DNA of 13,922 bases from Candidatus Izemoplasma sp. (GCA_007117555.1 SKGI01000007.1:1-13922), one strand, 5' to 3'; shown: positions 7,505-13,877, counted from the first letter of the stretch. The notes: a model not told the origin generated them from the letters alone. Numbers and translations are program-made.

Positions 7505-8425
7505 TCACATGATTGATTTTTTCATGTATTTCATGATGAACGTGTGGTAGACGATATCAAAGTCACGTTCGATCCAGTAGGTGAATTTTTCAATCTTTTT
7601 CTGATTGCCTTCCGCATGAAGACATACATAACATTTAAATAAGGCGTTTTCAAAATGGCGGACATCTTGAAGACGATAATAGGCGATGGCCATGTAGTAG
7701 TAGAAGTACTCCCACAAATAGTATTGTAAGTTTTTTCGACCTCGTTCGATGCCGAGCTGACACAGCTCAATCACTTGCGCAAATTGACGTTGTAATCCAT
7801 ATGTTTTGGCAAGACGCCATAATATCAGTGTGTAGATAAGGTCGCTCTCTCCGGCCATGATGCTTTCTTGGGTGTCAAAGAGATCGGTCAGTCGTTTAAG
7901 CAATGTGCGGTGCGCTTTGTTTTCAAGGTCATCAAGCAAGGTACTGAGAATGAGAACTTCTATATCCGTGAAATAAGCTTGTTTAAGGACTTCAGGATAG
8001 TTGACAAGTTCAGCATTCGCTCGGAAGGCTTCAAAGGCTGTGATCTTCCGGGTGTAACGATCATGGATGATATTGGCGTGTTTCAAAAAAACTTGTTTCT
8101 CAGCTTCGATGATGATAGTTTGTTTGAGTTCACTGCGGATGACTTGTACACGCGCCAAATCTTTATTGATGACCGCATTATAATACGTACTAAGCAACGT
8201 CGCTTGTTTATTTTTTTCTTTCTCAAATTCATTCAATAGCTTTTTCGTCGGAATGCCGAGTTTAGACGCAAATAGTTCAATTTTTTCATAGGGGATTTCG
8301 CTTTCACCATAACGATAACGTTGGTACTGACGCAAAGACACAATGCCGTCAACAAACGACTCTTGCGTCATTTTCCTACCATATCTAATTTTTTCTAAAT
8401 AGTTGCTCAATTCTTTGGAATTCAT
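7505..8425 (-). CDS. RNPP/Rgg-PlcR-like transcriptional regulator (HTH + helical repeats), candidate pheromone receptor
   Basis: 306 residues, start ATG with AGGGG 7 nt upstream. Residues about 6-62 form an XRE-type helix-turn-helix (RYGRKMTQESFVDGIVSLRQYQRY, about 14-37, then the pattern IPYEKIELFASKLGI). The rest, about 70-306, is predicted all-helical with TPR-like periodicity, rich in Tyr, Leu and Phe (for example LWRLAKTYGLQRQFAQVIEL, then YYYMAIAYYRLQDV). There is no signal peptide or membrane helix. This architecture and length are those of RNPP receptors (PlcR, PrgX, Rgg; about 280-310 residues), which bind an imported peptide through the helical repeats and switch DNA binding. The gene is divergent from the repeat-peptide gene, like many receptor/pheromone pairs. 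Its Shine-Dalgarno directly abuts operator copy 2, suggesting autoregulation. The exact subfamily cannot be set without structure comparison; a general XRE regulator with an unrelated ligand is the alternative. Confidence 0.82.
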   Translation of the reverse strand: MNSKELSNYLEKIRYGRKMTQESFVDGIVSLRQYQRYRYGESEIPYEKIELFASKLGIPTKKLLNEFEKEKNKQATLLSTYYNAVINKDLARVQVIRSELKQTIIIEAEKQVFLKHANIIHDRYTRKITAFEAFRANAELVNYPEVLKQAYFTDIEVLILSTLLDDLENKAHRTLLKRLTDLFDTQESIMAGESDLIYTLILWRLAKTYGLQRQFAQVIELCQLGIERGRKNLQYYLWEYFYYYMAIAYYRLQDVRHFENALFKCYVCLHAEGNQKKIEKFTYWIERDFDIVYHTFIMKYMKKSIM

Positions 8426-8437
8426 AGAAAAACCCCT

Positions 8438-8463
8438 AAAAAGTACGACATATCCGCGCTGTT
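8438..8463 (+). promoter_or_regulatory. 26-bp regulator-binding element, copy 2 (candidate operator)
   Basis: Identical to copy 1 and in the same orientation relative to its downstream target, here the repeat-peptide gene. Its end lies 19 nt before the TATGAT at 8483-8488. It sits between the divergent regulator and peptide genes and begins right next to the regulator's Shine-Dalgarno (8433-8437), so one bound protein could activate the peptide gene and block regulator expression. Confidence 0.65.
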
Positions 8464-8488
8464 CAAAGCTTTAAATTTATCCTATGAT
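8460..8488 (+). promoter_or_regulatory. Promoter of the repeat-peptide gene
   Basis: TATGAT (8483-8488) with a 17-bp spacer to TGTTCA (8460-8465), which overlaps the end of the 26-bp element. The layout copies the GGDEF-EAL promoter (TGTTTT, 17 bp, TATAAT). The leader is about 20 nt, with AAAGGGGGT as Shine-Dalgarno. Confidence 0.55.
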
Positions 8489-8513
8489 AAAACTATCAAA
8501 GGGGGTATTTGAG

Positions 8514-9053
8514 ATGAAACGATTATTTATGACACTTTGGATTATGGGACTTATGGCCTTGATCGGGCTAACAGAACAACCTAAGACGACTTTAGACTTC
8601 GACAACGAAGATGATTTACCTGAGTATGTCACACTTGACTTCGACAACGAAGATGATTTACCTGAGTATGTCACACTTGACTTTGACAATGAAGATGACT
8701 TACCTGAATATGTCACGCTCGACTTTGACAATGAAGATGACTTGCCTGAGTATGTCACACTTGACTTTGACAATGAAGATGACTTACCTGAATATGTCAC
8801 ACTTGACTTTGACAATGAAGATGACTTACCTGAATATGTCACGCTCGACTTTGACAATGAAGATGACTTACCTGAATATGTCACGCTCGACTTTGACAAT
8901 GAAGATGACTTACCTGAGTATGTAACACTCGACTTTGACAATGAAGATGACTTACCTGAGTATGTAACACTCGGTATATGTCGCGATCAACTTCAAGCGC
9001 TTCTAGACGAAGTCGTTGCGCGCCAAGCGCGTTCCCGTCATCCACGTATCTAA
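8514..9053 (+). CDS. Exported repeat protein, candidate multicopy pheromone precursor
   Basis: 179 residues, start ATG 8514 with GGGGG 8 nt upstream; the frame runs open to 8484, but that start would place the Shine-Dalgarno inside the gene. Residues 1-25 form a short signal peptide: MKR, then a hydrophobic run of about 16 (LFMTLWIMGLMALIGL), with no lipobox Cys and no clear A-x-A cleavage site. Residues 26-151 are nine exact copies of TLDFDNEDDLPEYV, strongly acidic. Residues 152-179 form a basic tail (TLGICRDQLQALLDEVVARQ, then ARSRHPRI) with the only Cys. The gene is divergent from the RNPP-like regulator with the shared 26-bp element between them. I infer a secreted precursor cut into repeated short peptides that are re-imported to act on the regulator. 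From memory, DDLPEYV resembles the PapR pheromone end DLPFEY/DLPFEF. Alternatives: an acidic calcium-binding or surface repeat protein. The coding call is firm; the function is a hypothesis. Confidence 0.8.
   Translation: MKRLFMTLWIMGLMALIGLTEQPKTTLDFDNEDDLPEYVTLDFDNEDDLPEYVTLDFDNEDDLPEYVTLDFDNEDDLPEYVTLDFDNEDDLPEYVTLDFDNEDDLPEYVTLDFDNEDDLPEYVTLDFDNEDDLPEYVTLDFDNEDDLPEYVTLGICRDQLQALLDEVVARQARSRHPRI
8589..8966 (+). repeat. Nine tandem 42-bp coding repeats (TLDFDNEDDLPEYV x 9)
   Basis: Units start at 8589, 8631, 8673, 8715, 8757, 8799, 8841, 8883 and 8925, with no spacers. Units differ only at synonymous positions: the Thr codon, the first and second Leu codons, and the Phe, Asn, second Asp of DD, second Glu and Val codons. 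Units 5 and 6 are identical, and unit 3 matches them. Units 8-9 share GTA for Val, and units 1-2 share TTC/AAC/GAT. This fits duplication of neighbouring units plus selection to keep the peptide. A partial tenth unit (ACA CTC) follows. Confidence 0.97.
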
Positions 9054-9092
9054 TTGCAACTTTAATCTATTGTAACGCTTATTCTATGTTTC

Positions 9093-9120
9093 CGCGTCCA
9101 CTTACGCGTTCTTTATTATA
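9093..9120 (+). terminator. Weak possible terminator after the repeat-peptide gene
   Basis: CGCGT (9093-9097) / ACGCG (9104-9108) with a 6-nt loop, followed by TTCTTTATTATA. Only five base pairs, so read-through into the 9152 gene is possible. TATTAT at 9114-9119 could instead be a -10 box for that gene, but no fair -35 accompanies it. Confidence 0.3.
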
Positions 9121-9151
9121 GCCAAAATTCACAAATAAAGGAGACTAACCC

Positions 9152-9427
9152 ATGGAAAGACTTGAATTTATGATTGAACTCAATGGCATCATCGAAACCA
9201 TTCACACCTACACACGTAATCCGTTTATGACAGGCTACACAAAAGCCTTAAGACGTGCTTTACGTCAAGAAGATATGGACTCATTGAAAATTGTCCTCGA
9301 CAAAGTTATCAACTGGTATAACGAAGAGTACGATCAAATCCAAGCCGATGAGTATGTATTTAACAAAAATATGCATGAAAAGGCGTATGACCTTTTAAAA
9401 ACATACCGTCATTCTCTTCAAGCGTAA
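9152..9427 (+). CDS. Small helical protein of unknown function
   Basis: 91 residues, ATG with AAAGGAG (9137-9143) 8 nt upstream, stop TAA, and a strong terminator 27 nt later, so it is very likely a real gene. I do not recognise the family. The sequence looks all-helical and charged (NGIIETIHTYTR, KALRRALRQEDMDSLKIVLD, VINWYNEEYDQIQADEYVF, HEKAYDLLKTYRHSL), with no membrane segment, no Cys and no signal peptide; it is probably cytoplasmic. It lies 98 nt downstream of the repeat-peptide gene on the same strand. It could be co-expressed by read-through or be independent. No function is proposed. Confidence 0.8.
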   Translation: MERLEFMIELNGIIETIHTYTRNPFMTGYTKALRRALRQEDMDSLKIVLDKVINWYNEEYDQIQADEYVFNKNMHEKAYDLLKTYRHSLQA

Positions 9428-9454
9428 GGGATTCGATTCAACGTACCGTAAACG

Positions 9455-9479
9455 AAAAGACCGAAAACGGTCTTTTTTT
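9455..9479 (+). terminator. Bidirectional terminator between convergent genes
   Basis: AAAAGACCG (9455-9463), loop AAAA, CGGTCTTTT (9468-9476) with the T-run continuing to 9479. It serves the 9152-9427 gene on the plus strand. On the minus strand it can serve the PHP lipoprotein gene, whose stop codon (9478-9480) overlaps it. Confidence 0.92.
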
Positions 9480-10581
9480 ATGAACCTTCCTGCTTAAAGC
9501 CAAAAGGTTGTGTGTAGCTGATCGCGGCGGTCGTCGCTTGGGTGCTACGAATAATTTCAGCCCGGACATAATCACCACTAAAGGCACCGTAATAAAACCG
9601 GTTACCCGTATGTACGTGTCGGCTAGTCATCAGTGGTTCATCGACACCACTATACCAACGAATCTCCTCATACTCCGTGGCACGAATCTCGATATAACGA
9701 AGACGTTCATTGACAATAATCGATTGGATGCGGGGTGAATCTTCGGTTTCAATCGCGGTAAAGCCAATATAAAAACGGCCTTGCATTAACGTTTCACGGA
9801 ACTCTTCTAAGCTCGTTGGGTCATGCATGAAGTGGTAGGTGAACCCCCAGTTCATGCGCTGGCCGAGACGATCACCATGGTAATCATCGACGCCTAACCC
9901 CCAAATAGGGCGTCCAGGCATGAGTTCAGTAAGCAGGCGATCCCATAAGTCACGCTGATAAGGGCGGGCGTTTTGGCGGTTAATGATTTCCATCCCAATT
10001 AGTTGTTCAACAGGATATTGTTCGAAAAATGCTTGATACCATTCAGGCGAAAACATCTCACCTGGCTCATAAGTATCAAAAATCCGCCAGTACCGCCCAG
10101 GATGTGCGAAAAACCCAACGGCTTGGGGTTGAGCGAATAACGCTTCTAACGTTGTCTCAATCGGTTGGTTGGGCTCAGCGAGATACTCAGTAAACAAACC
10201 GACAAAGTGATGGACATTATTGTTGTCATGGTATTCATTCCCAGGAATGGCCAACATCCCAAGCGCTTCAGGGTCCCGGTCTTCCCAGGCTGGATTTATC
10301 TCAGAAAAAGTCCATGGATACGTAATCAAGTCATGATCGGTGATGGCAAGTGCACCATATTCAAAGGCATGATAAAAATCAACGACTTCATGCGGCATTG
10401 CGGCACCGTCTGAATGGGTTGTATGGGTGTGTAAGCCCGCTAAAACTTGTTCATTTTGCGACCAGTCAACACCCGCATAAGGATTTAAAATCAGTGTGGT
10501 GATGCCACTCGAACCTTGCGTGCATGCGACAGCGATGAGGCTTACGAGTAACACCATTAAAGTACTTGCGATTTTTTTCAT
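9478..10581 (-). CDS. Secreted PHP-domain lipoprotein, probable metal-dependent phosphoesterase
   Basis: 367 residues. The N-terminus is a lipoprotein signal: MKK, a hydrophobic run and lipobox IAVAC with C20. The PHP metal-binding motifs follow in order: LHTHTTHSDG (50-59; H51, H53, D58), AITDHD (79-84; D82, H83), GNEYH (114-118; E116), FFAHPGR (157-163; H160) and VDDYHG (231-236; D232/D233, H235). The set appears complete, so an active site with two or three metals is likely. The remaining C-terminal third is beta-rich with no recognised domain. The substrate is unknown; PHP enzymes hydrolyse phosphate esters or phosphodiesters, and an outside location suggests nutrient or nucleotide scavenging. 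The start has GGGAGGT 7 nt upstream, which overlaps the purA stop, so the gene is coupled to purA. Confidence 0.88.
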   Translation of the reverse strand: MKKIASTLMVLLVSLIAVACTQGSSGITTLILNPYAGVDWSQNEQVLAGLHTHTTHSDGAAMPHEVVDFYHAFEYGALAITDHDLITYPWTFSEINPAWEDRDPEALGMLAIPGNEYHDNNNVHHFVGLFTEYLAEPNQPIETTLEALFAQPQAVGFFAHPGRYWRIFDTYEPGEMFSPEWYQAFFEQYPVEQLIGMEIINRQNARPYQRDLWDRLLTELMPGRPIWGLGVDDYHGDRLGQRMNWGFTYHFMHDPTSLEEFRETLMQGRFYIGFTAIETEDSPRIQSIIVNERLRYIEIRATEYEEIRWYSGVDEPLMTSRHVHTGNRFYYGAFSGDYVRAEIIRSTQATTAAISYTQPFGFKQEGS

Positions 10582-10583
10582 GT

Positions 10584-11879
10584 TTAGACCTCCCAGTCAA
10601 GCTGGTGAAATGGATGGCAGCGAATGGTTTGATTCCGTTCAGGGCCAGTCGATATGAGTCCAACAGGTACACCCGTGACTGTTTCAATCTTATGTATGTA
10701 TGCCTTGAGCGGTTCTGGTAAATCTTCGAACTGACTGATACCTTCAAGCGATGTTTTAAATCCTTGAAGATCGGTATAAACCGGTTCACATTGTGCATAC
10801 TGCACCATCGATGCGGGGACATGGTCAATCTCTTGACCGTTTAAACGATAGTGGGTGCATAAGCGTAACATGTCGATATTTTGAAGAACATCGACTAACA
10901 TGAGGGCCCATTGAGTAATCCCACTCGTCCTAGCCGCATGTTTGAGGACGACTAGATCAAGCCAGCCAATGCGCCTAGGTCGACCTGTAGTCGTCCCATA
11001 CTCACGCCCTACTTGACGGATTTGTTCAGCGATAGGGTCATTAAACTCAGTCGGAAAAGCACCCGCCCCGACGCGTGTCGTGTAAGCTTTTACGACACCG
11101 ATCACTTCGGTCACTGCTTGAGGTGGAACCCCAGCCCCAAGTGGTACCCCCGCTGCGGTCGGTGAACTGCTCGTCACAAAAGGATAGGTCCCGTTATCAA
11201 GGCAAAGCATCGTGCCTTGAGCCCCTTCAAACAATACTTTTTTATTTTCGTAAAGCGCATGATGCAGTAAATCCCCCACTGGTTTCACAAACGGTTTAAG
11301 TTCGGTCGCTAAAACGGCCATATCGTCTTGAAGTTGCTTGACATCACTCAAAGGTAACCCTAAGCCTTCTGATTGTCTGTTCACATGGGGTACAAGAGCT
11401 TCTATGTGTGCTTTCCTTGTTTCGTCTTGGATGAAATCAGCCATCCGAATCCCAAGACGTGTAGCCTTATCGCTATAGGCAGGTCCAATCCCTCTAAAAG
11501 TCGTCCCAACTTTATCTATTCTGATCGCTTCAAGTGCTTCATCAAAACGTTGGTGGTAAGGTAAAACAACATGTGCACGGTCAGAGATAACGATATTTTT
11601 TGTGGCAATGCCTGCTTTTTTTAACATAGCAATTTCTTCTAAAAATGCCTTAGGATTGATGACCATCCCTTGGCCAAGAATATTCACGCATCCTTGTGTA
11701 AACACACCTGAAGGAATGAGGTGAAGTGCAAAACGGCGGTCTTTTAAAGTGATAGTATGGCCGGCGTTGTTGCCGCCTTGAAAGCGTACGGTCAGCGCCG
11801 CATGTCGCGCGAGAAAATCAGTAATTTTTCCTTTACCTTCGTCGCCCCACTGGGCCCCGATGATCGTTAAGGTATGCAT
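10584..11879 (-). CDS. purA: Adenylosuccinate synthetase
   Basis: GTP-dependent condensation of IMP with aspartate to adenylosuccinate, the first committed step to AMP; cytoplasmic homodimer. Length 431 from the ATG at 11877-11879, typical for the family, with GGAGG 6 nt upstream. The frame stays open to 11957, but that extension crosses the promoter. Motifs: GAQWGDEGKGK (8-18) with catalytic D13, NNAGHT (37-42) with catalytic H41, GTTFRGIGPAYSDKA, FEGAQGTMLCLDNGTYPFVT, GTTTGRPRRIGWLD and the GTP/base segment ISTGPERNQTI near the C-terminus. The stop codon lies 2 nt before the start of the PHP lipoprotein gene. Confidence 0.97.
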   Translation of the reverse strand: MHTLTIIGAQWGDEGKGKITDFLARHAALTVRFQGGNNAGHTITLKDRRFALHLIPSGVFTQGCVNILGQGMVINPKAFLEEIAMLKKAGIATKNIVISDRAHVVLPYHQRFDEALEAIRIDKVGTTFRGIGPAYSDKATRLGIRMADFIQDETRKAHIEALVPHVNRQSEGLGLPLSDVKQLQDDMAVLATELKPFVKPVGDLLHHALYENKKVLFEGAQGTMLCLDNGTYPFVTSSSPTAAGVPLGAGVPPQAVTEVIGVVKAYTTRVGAGAFPTEFNDPIAEQIRQVGREYGTTTGRPRRIGWLDLVVLKHAARTSGITQWALMLVDVLQNIDMLRLCTHYRLNGQEIDHVPASMVQYAQCEPVYTDLQGFKTSLEGISQFEDLPEPLKAYIHKIETVTGVPVGLISTGPERNQTIRCHPFHQLDWEV

Positions 11880-11928
11880 GTTAAACCTCCAAAAGGTGGG
11901 TCGATTGTTTCTGTCTGTCAACATGATA

Positions 11929-11957
11929 AGTGTATCAAAGGTTAGGCATACGGTCAA
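11929..11957 (-). promoter_or_regulatory. purA promoter
   Basis: On the minus strand TTGACC (11952-11957), a 17-bp spacer, then TACACT (11929-11934). The leader to the purA start is about 43 nt, too short for a purine riboswitch. The promoter drives purA and probably the PHP gene. The 59 bp between it and the terminator at 12023-12063 show nothing further. Confidence 0.75.
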
Positions 11958-12022
11958 CTGCTTTCACGATAAGCGATGCGCATTCTAATGTGTGTTGTCA
12001 TTCTGTATGCTATCAAAAGAAG

Positions 12023-12063
12023 AAAAACCTTTTGCTAGGACGTATCCCGGCAAAAGGTTTTTT
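12023..12063 (-). terminator. Terminator of the betaine transporter operon
   Basis: AAAAACCTTTTGC (12023-12035) / GCAAAAGG plus T-run (12050-12063). The 14-nt loop can form an inner GGA/TCC pairing. A- and T-runs on both sides make it usable from either strand. It lies 30 nt past the opuAC stop. Confidence 0.9.
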
Positions 12064-12092
12064 CATTCAAGCTACTGTTTACGATTCGTTGC

Positions 12093-12956
12093 TTATGGTA
12101 ACCAAGATTGAACTAAATCGTCATTCTCGGCTGTCCAAAGTCTCGCAATTTCAGCTTCAGACAAGTCCTCACCATGTTCTTGGAACATCGCCATTAATCC
12201 GGCCATTTGTTCGCTTGTCAAGTAGAAGTTTTCTAGTAATTGTGCGACATCTGGCATATCATCGGCTAAATCATTCCGTGCAACGGTATGAATCGCTTCA
12301 ACATCACCAAAGATACCTTCAGGATCTTCTAAAAACTCAAGGTCAAAGTCCGCAAACTTATAATGCGGCTCCCAACCCGTCACGACAATCCATTCTCCAG
12401 CATTAATAGCTTGTTGGAGTTCGATGACCATCAGTGGGTCTGTCCCGGTGAGTAGTTCAAAATCAAGGTCATACCCTGATTCTGCAATGGCTGCATCCGC
12501 TGCGGACATGATGCCAGCACCGGCATCGATGCCGATAATGCGACCATCAAACTGCTCGACAAAGTCATTTAGATCTGCGATGCTTTGAACTTCGGCATAC
12601 ACATAATCGGGTACAACAAGGCCAATTCTTGCGCCTTCAAAGTTGTAACCTAGGTCAGCGATGTCATCGCCATATTCCTCAATATAGTTTTGATGGGTGA
12701 CAGGCAGCCACGCATCGACAAAAGCATCTGTGTTGCCGTTGGCCAGTGATTGGAAGATAGGGCCGACATCCGCCATTCTTGACGTCACATCATAACCCAT
12801 TTCATCCTCGAGAATCGCTTCGATGACATAGTTCATCGCAACGCCTTCTGCCCAGTTGACATATCCGAGTTCAACGCGATCATCACCAGCGATATCGCAA
12901 GCCATAACCGCAAACCCTGTCATCAAGACTGTGACCAATACTAATAATTTCTTCAT
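12093..12956 (-). CDS. opuAC: Glycine betaine/proline-type ABC transporter, substrate-binding lipoprotein
   Basis: 287 residues. Lipoprotein signal MKKLLVLVTVLMTGFAVMAC with C20 anchors the protein to the outer face of the membrane. The mature part is an OpuAC/ProX-type binding protein: GYVNWAEGVAMNYVI (31-45), FVDAWLPVTH (79-88), GIDAGAGIM (142-150) and VTGWEPHYKF (192-201). W35, W83 and W195 sit in the positions expected for the aromatic cage that holds the quaternary ammonium of betaine; this assignment comes from family knowledge. Very acidic overall. The Shine-Dalgarno AGGAGGAG lies about 9 nt before the start. Last gene of an ATPase-permease-binding protein operon, followed by a terminator. 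The substrate could also be proline betaine, carnitine or choline. Confidence 0.92.
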   Translation of the reverse strand: MKKLLVLVTVLMTGFAVMACDIAGDDRVELGYVNWAEGVAMNYVIEAILEDEMGYDVTSRMADVGPIFQSLANGNTDAFVDAWLPVTHQNYIEEYGDDIADLGYNFEGARIGLVVPDYVYAEVQSIADLNDFVEQFDGRIIGIDAGAGIMSAADAAIAESGYDLDFELLTGTDPLMVIELQQAINAGEWIVVTGWEPHYKFADFDLEFLEDPEGIFGDVEAIHTVARNDLADDMPDVAQLLENFYLTSEQMAGLMAMFQEHGEDLSEAEIARLWTAENDDLVQSWLP

Positions 12957-13022
12957 ACTGTAAATCTCCTCCTATATATTTTTTTATATCGTGTAAGACA
13001 TTGTTTAATCGTTTAAAGCTGT

Positions 13023-13877
13023 TTAACGGTCGGCAATTTTATCGCCTAACGCTTGAGTAAAACGGTCAAGCACCATCGCCAGTAAGACGACAGCGACGCC
13101 TGACTCAAAACCTTGGGCAATCCGAGCCATTGTGACGGCGCGGTAAACTTCGCGACCCAGACCAAATGATCCGGCCATCGCACCGATGACGACCATCGAT
13201 AGGGCTAACATAATTGTTTGGTTAATGCCAGCCATAATGGATGGTAACGCAACGGGTAATTGCACTTTGAAGAGCAATTGCCGTTCGGTGGATCCTTGCG
13301 CTTTCCCAGCCTCTAGCACTTCTTTAGGCACTTGTCTAATCCCAAGATTGGTCAAGCGTACCGCAGGGGGCATCGCAAAGATGATTGTCGCAACAACGCC
13401 CGGTGTATCGCCCACACCACCAAATAAGATGACCGCGGGAATCAAATACACAAAGGCGGGTAATGTTTGCATGAAATCGAGTATCGGTCGAATCAAACTG
13501 TCGTTAAGTCGGTCGTTACGTGCCGCTAAGATCCCAATTGGAATCCCAATGAGCAGCGCAATCAATGACCCGACAATAACCATAGACAACGTATAAAGTA
13601 AATCATCCCAGTACTCAATCGAATCGACAAAGACAAACGCTATGATGACAAACAATGCCAATCCGCGCCGCCTTGAGATTAAATAAGCTAATGCGCCAAA
13701 AATCAATATGAGCACTAGACTTGGAAACAACGTCATAAAGCCGTTAATATTGCGGATCAGAAAGTTGATTAAATCGGTGAAAGCACTAAACAACCAACCG
13801 ACATAGTCGTAAAGAAAATCGACAAAGACGCGAAACCATTCCCCAATCGGCAGTCTCGGTAACCATGAACTAAGCAT
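13023..13877 (-). CDS. opuAB: Glycine betaine/proline-type ABC transporter, permease
   Basis: 284 residues with several membrane helices (about 50-68, 72-84, 92-118, 133-154, 157-175, 223-240 and 258-272) after an amphipathic N-terminal region, as in ProW/OpuAB. The cytoplasmic EAA loop that docks the ATPase is clear at about 189-218 (LEAGKAQGSTERQLLFKVQL, then PVALPSIMAG). SMVVIGAMAGSFGLG and DFMQTLPAFVYLIPAVILFG are typical of this family. The start ATG has GGTGA about 7 nt upstream and overlaps the end of the upstream ATPase gene by 8 nt, so the two are translationally coupled. opuAC follows after 66 nt. Confidence 0.93.
   Translation of the reverse strand: MLSSWLPRLPIGEWFRVFVDFLYDYVGWLFSAFTDLINFLIRNINGFMTLFPSLVLILIFGALAYLISRRRGLALFVIIAFVFVDSIEYWDDLLYTLSMVIVGSLIALLIGIPIGILAARNDRLNDSLIRPILDFMQTLPAFVYLIPAVILFGGVGDTPGVVATIIFAMPPAVRLTNLGIRQVPKEVLEAGKAQGSTERQLLFKVQLPVALPSIMAGINQTIMLALSMVVIGAMAGSFGLGREVYRAVTMARIAQGFESGVAVVLLAMVLDRFTQALGDKIADR

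Noticed and set aside
7868..8239. Plus-strand 123-codon frame opposite the regulator
   Set aside because: It is antisense to a well-supported gene, with no Shine-Dalgarno and no recognisable protein features.
7425..8463. The 26-bp inverted repeats as terminal repeats of a mobile element or an invertible segment carrying the regulator
   Set aside because: No transposase or recombinase is inside or beside it, and I see no target duplication at the outer edges. The constant 19-nt distance to a -10 box on both sides is better explained by operator function. Recombination between the copies could still invert the regulator gene, but both -10 boxes lie outside the segment.
8484..8513. Upstream ATG at 8484 for the repeat protein
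   Set aside because: It overlaps the -10 box (8483-8488), and the GGGGG Shine-Dalgarno lies inside the extension. ATG 8514 starts a normal signal peptide.
8477..8941. Long minus-strand frame of SKSSVTYSGKSSSL repeats, and another plus-strand frame, through the tandem repeats
   Set aside because: Any frame stays open through a 42-bp repeat array if one unit is open. The plus-strand frame starting at 8514 has the Shine-Dalgarno, the signal peptide and purely synonymous variation.
8589..8966. CRISPR-like array
   Set aside because: The 42-bp units are head to tail with no spacers and translate in one frame.
8589..8966. Calcium-binding repeats of the thrombospondin type 3 kind (DxDxDGLPD)
   Set aside because: The DFDNEDDLPEY register is one residue longer than that loop and lacks the Gly. 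It is not fully excluded, but the neighbouring RNPP-like regulator, the small size and the shared promoter element favour a signal precursor.
11880..11957. N-terminal extension of purA by 26 residues
   Set aside because: The extension contains the -10 and -35 boxes, has no Shine-Dalgarno, and PurA normally begins just before GAQWGDEGKGK.
11880..12022. Riboswitch upstream of purA
   Set aside because: The predicted leader is only about 43 nt and shows no purine-aptamer or attenuator structure.
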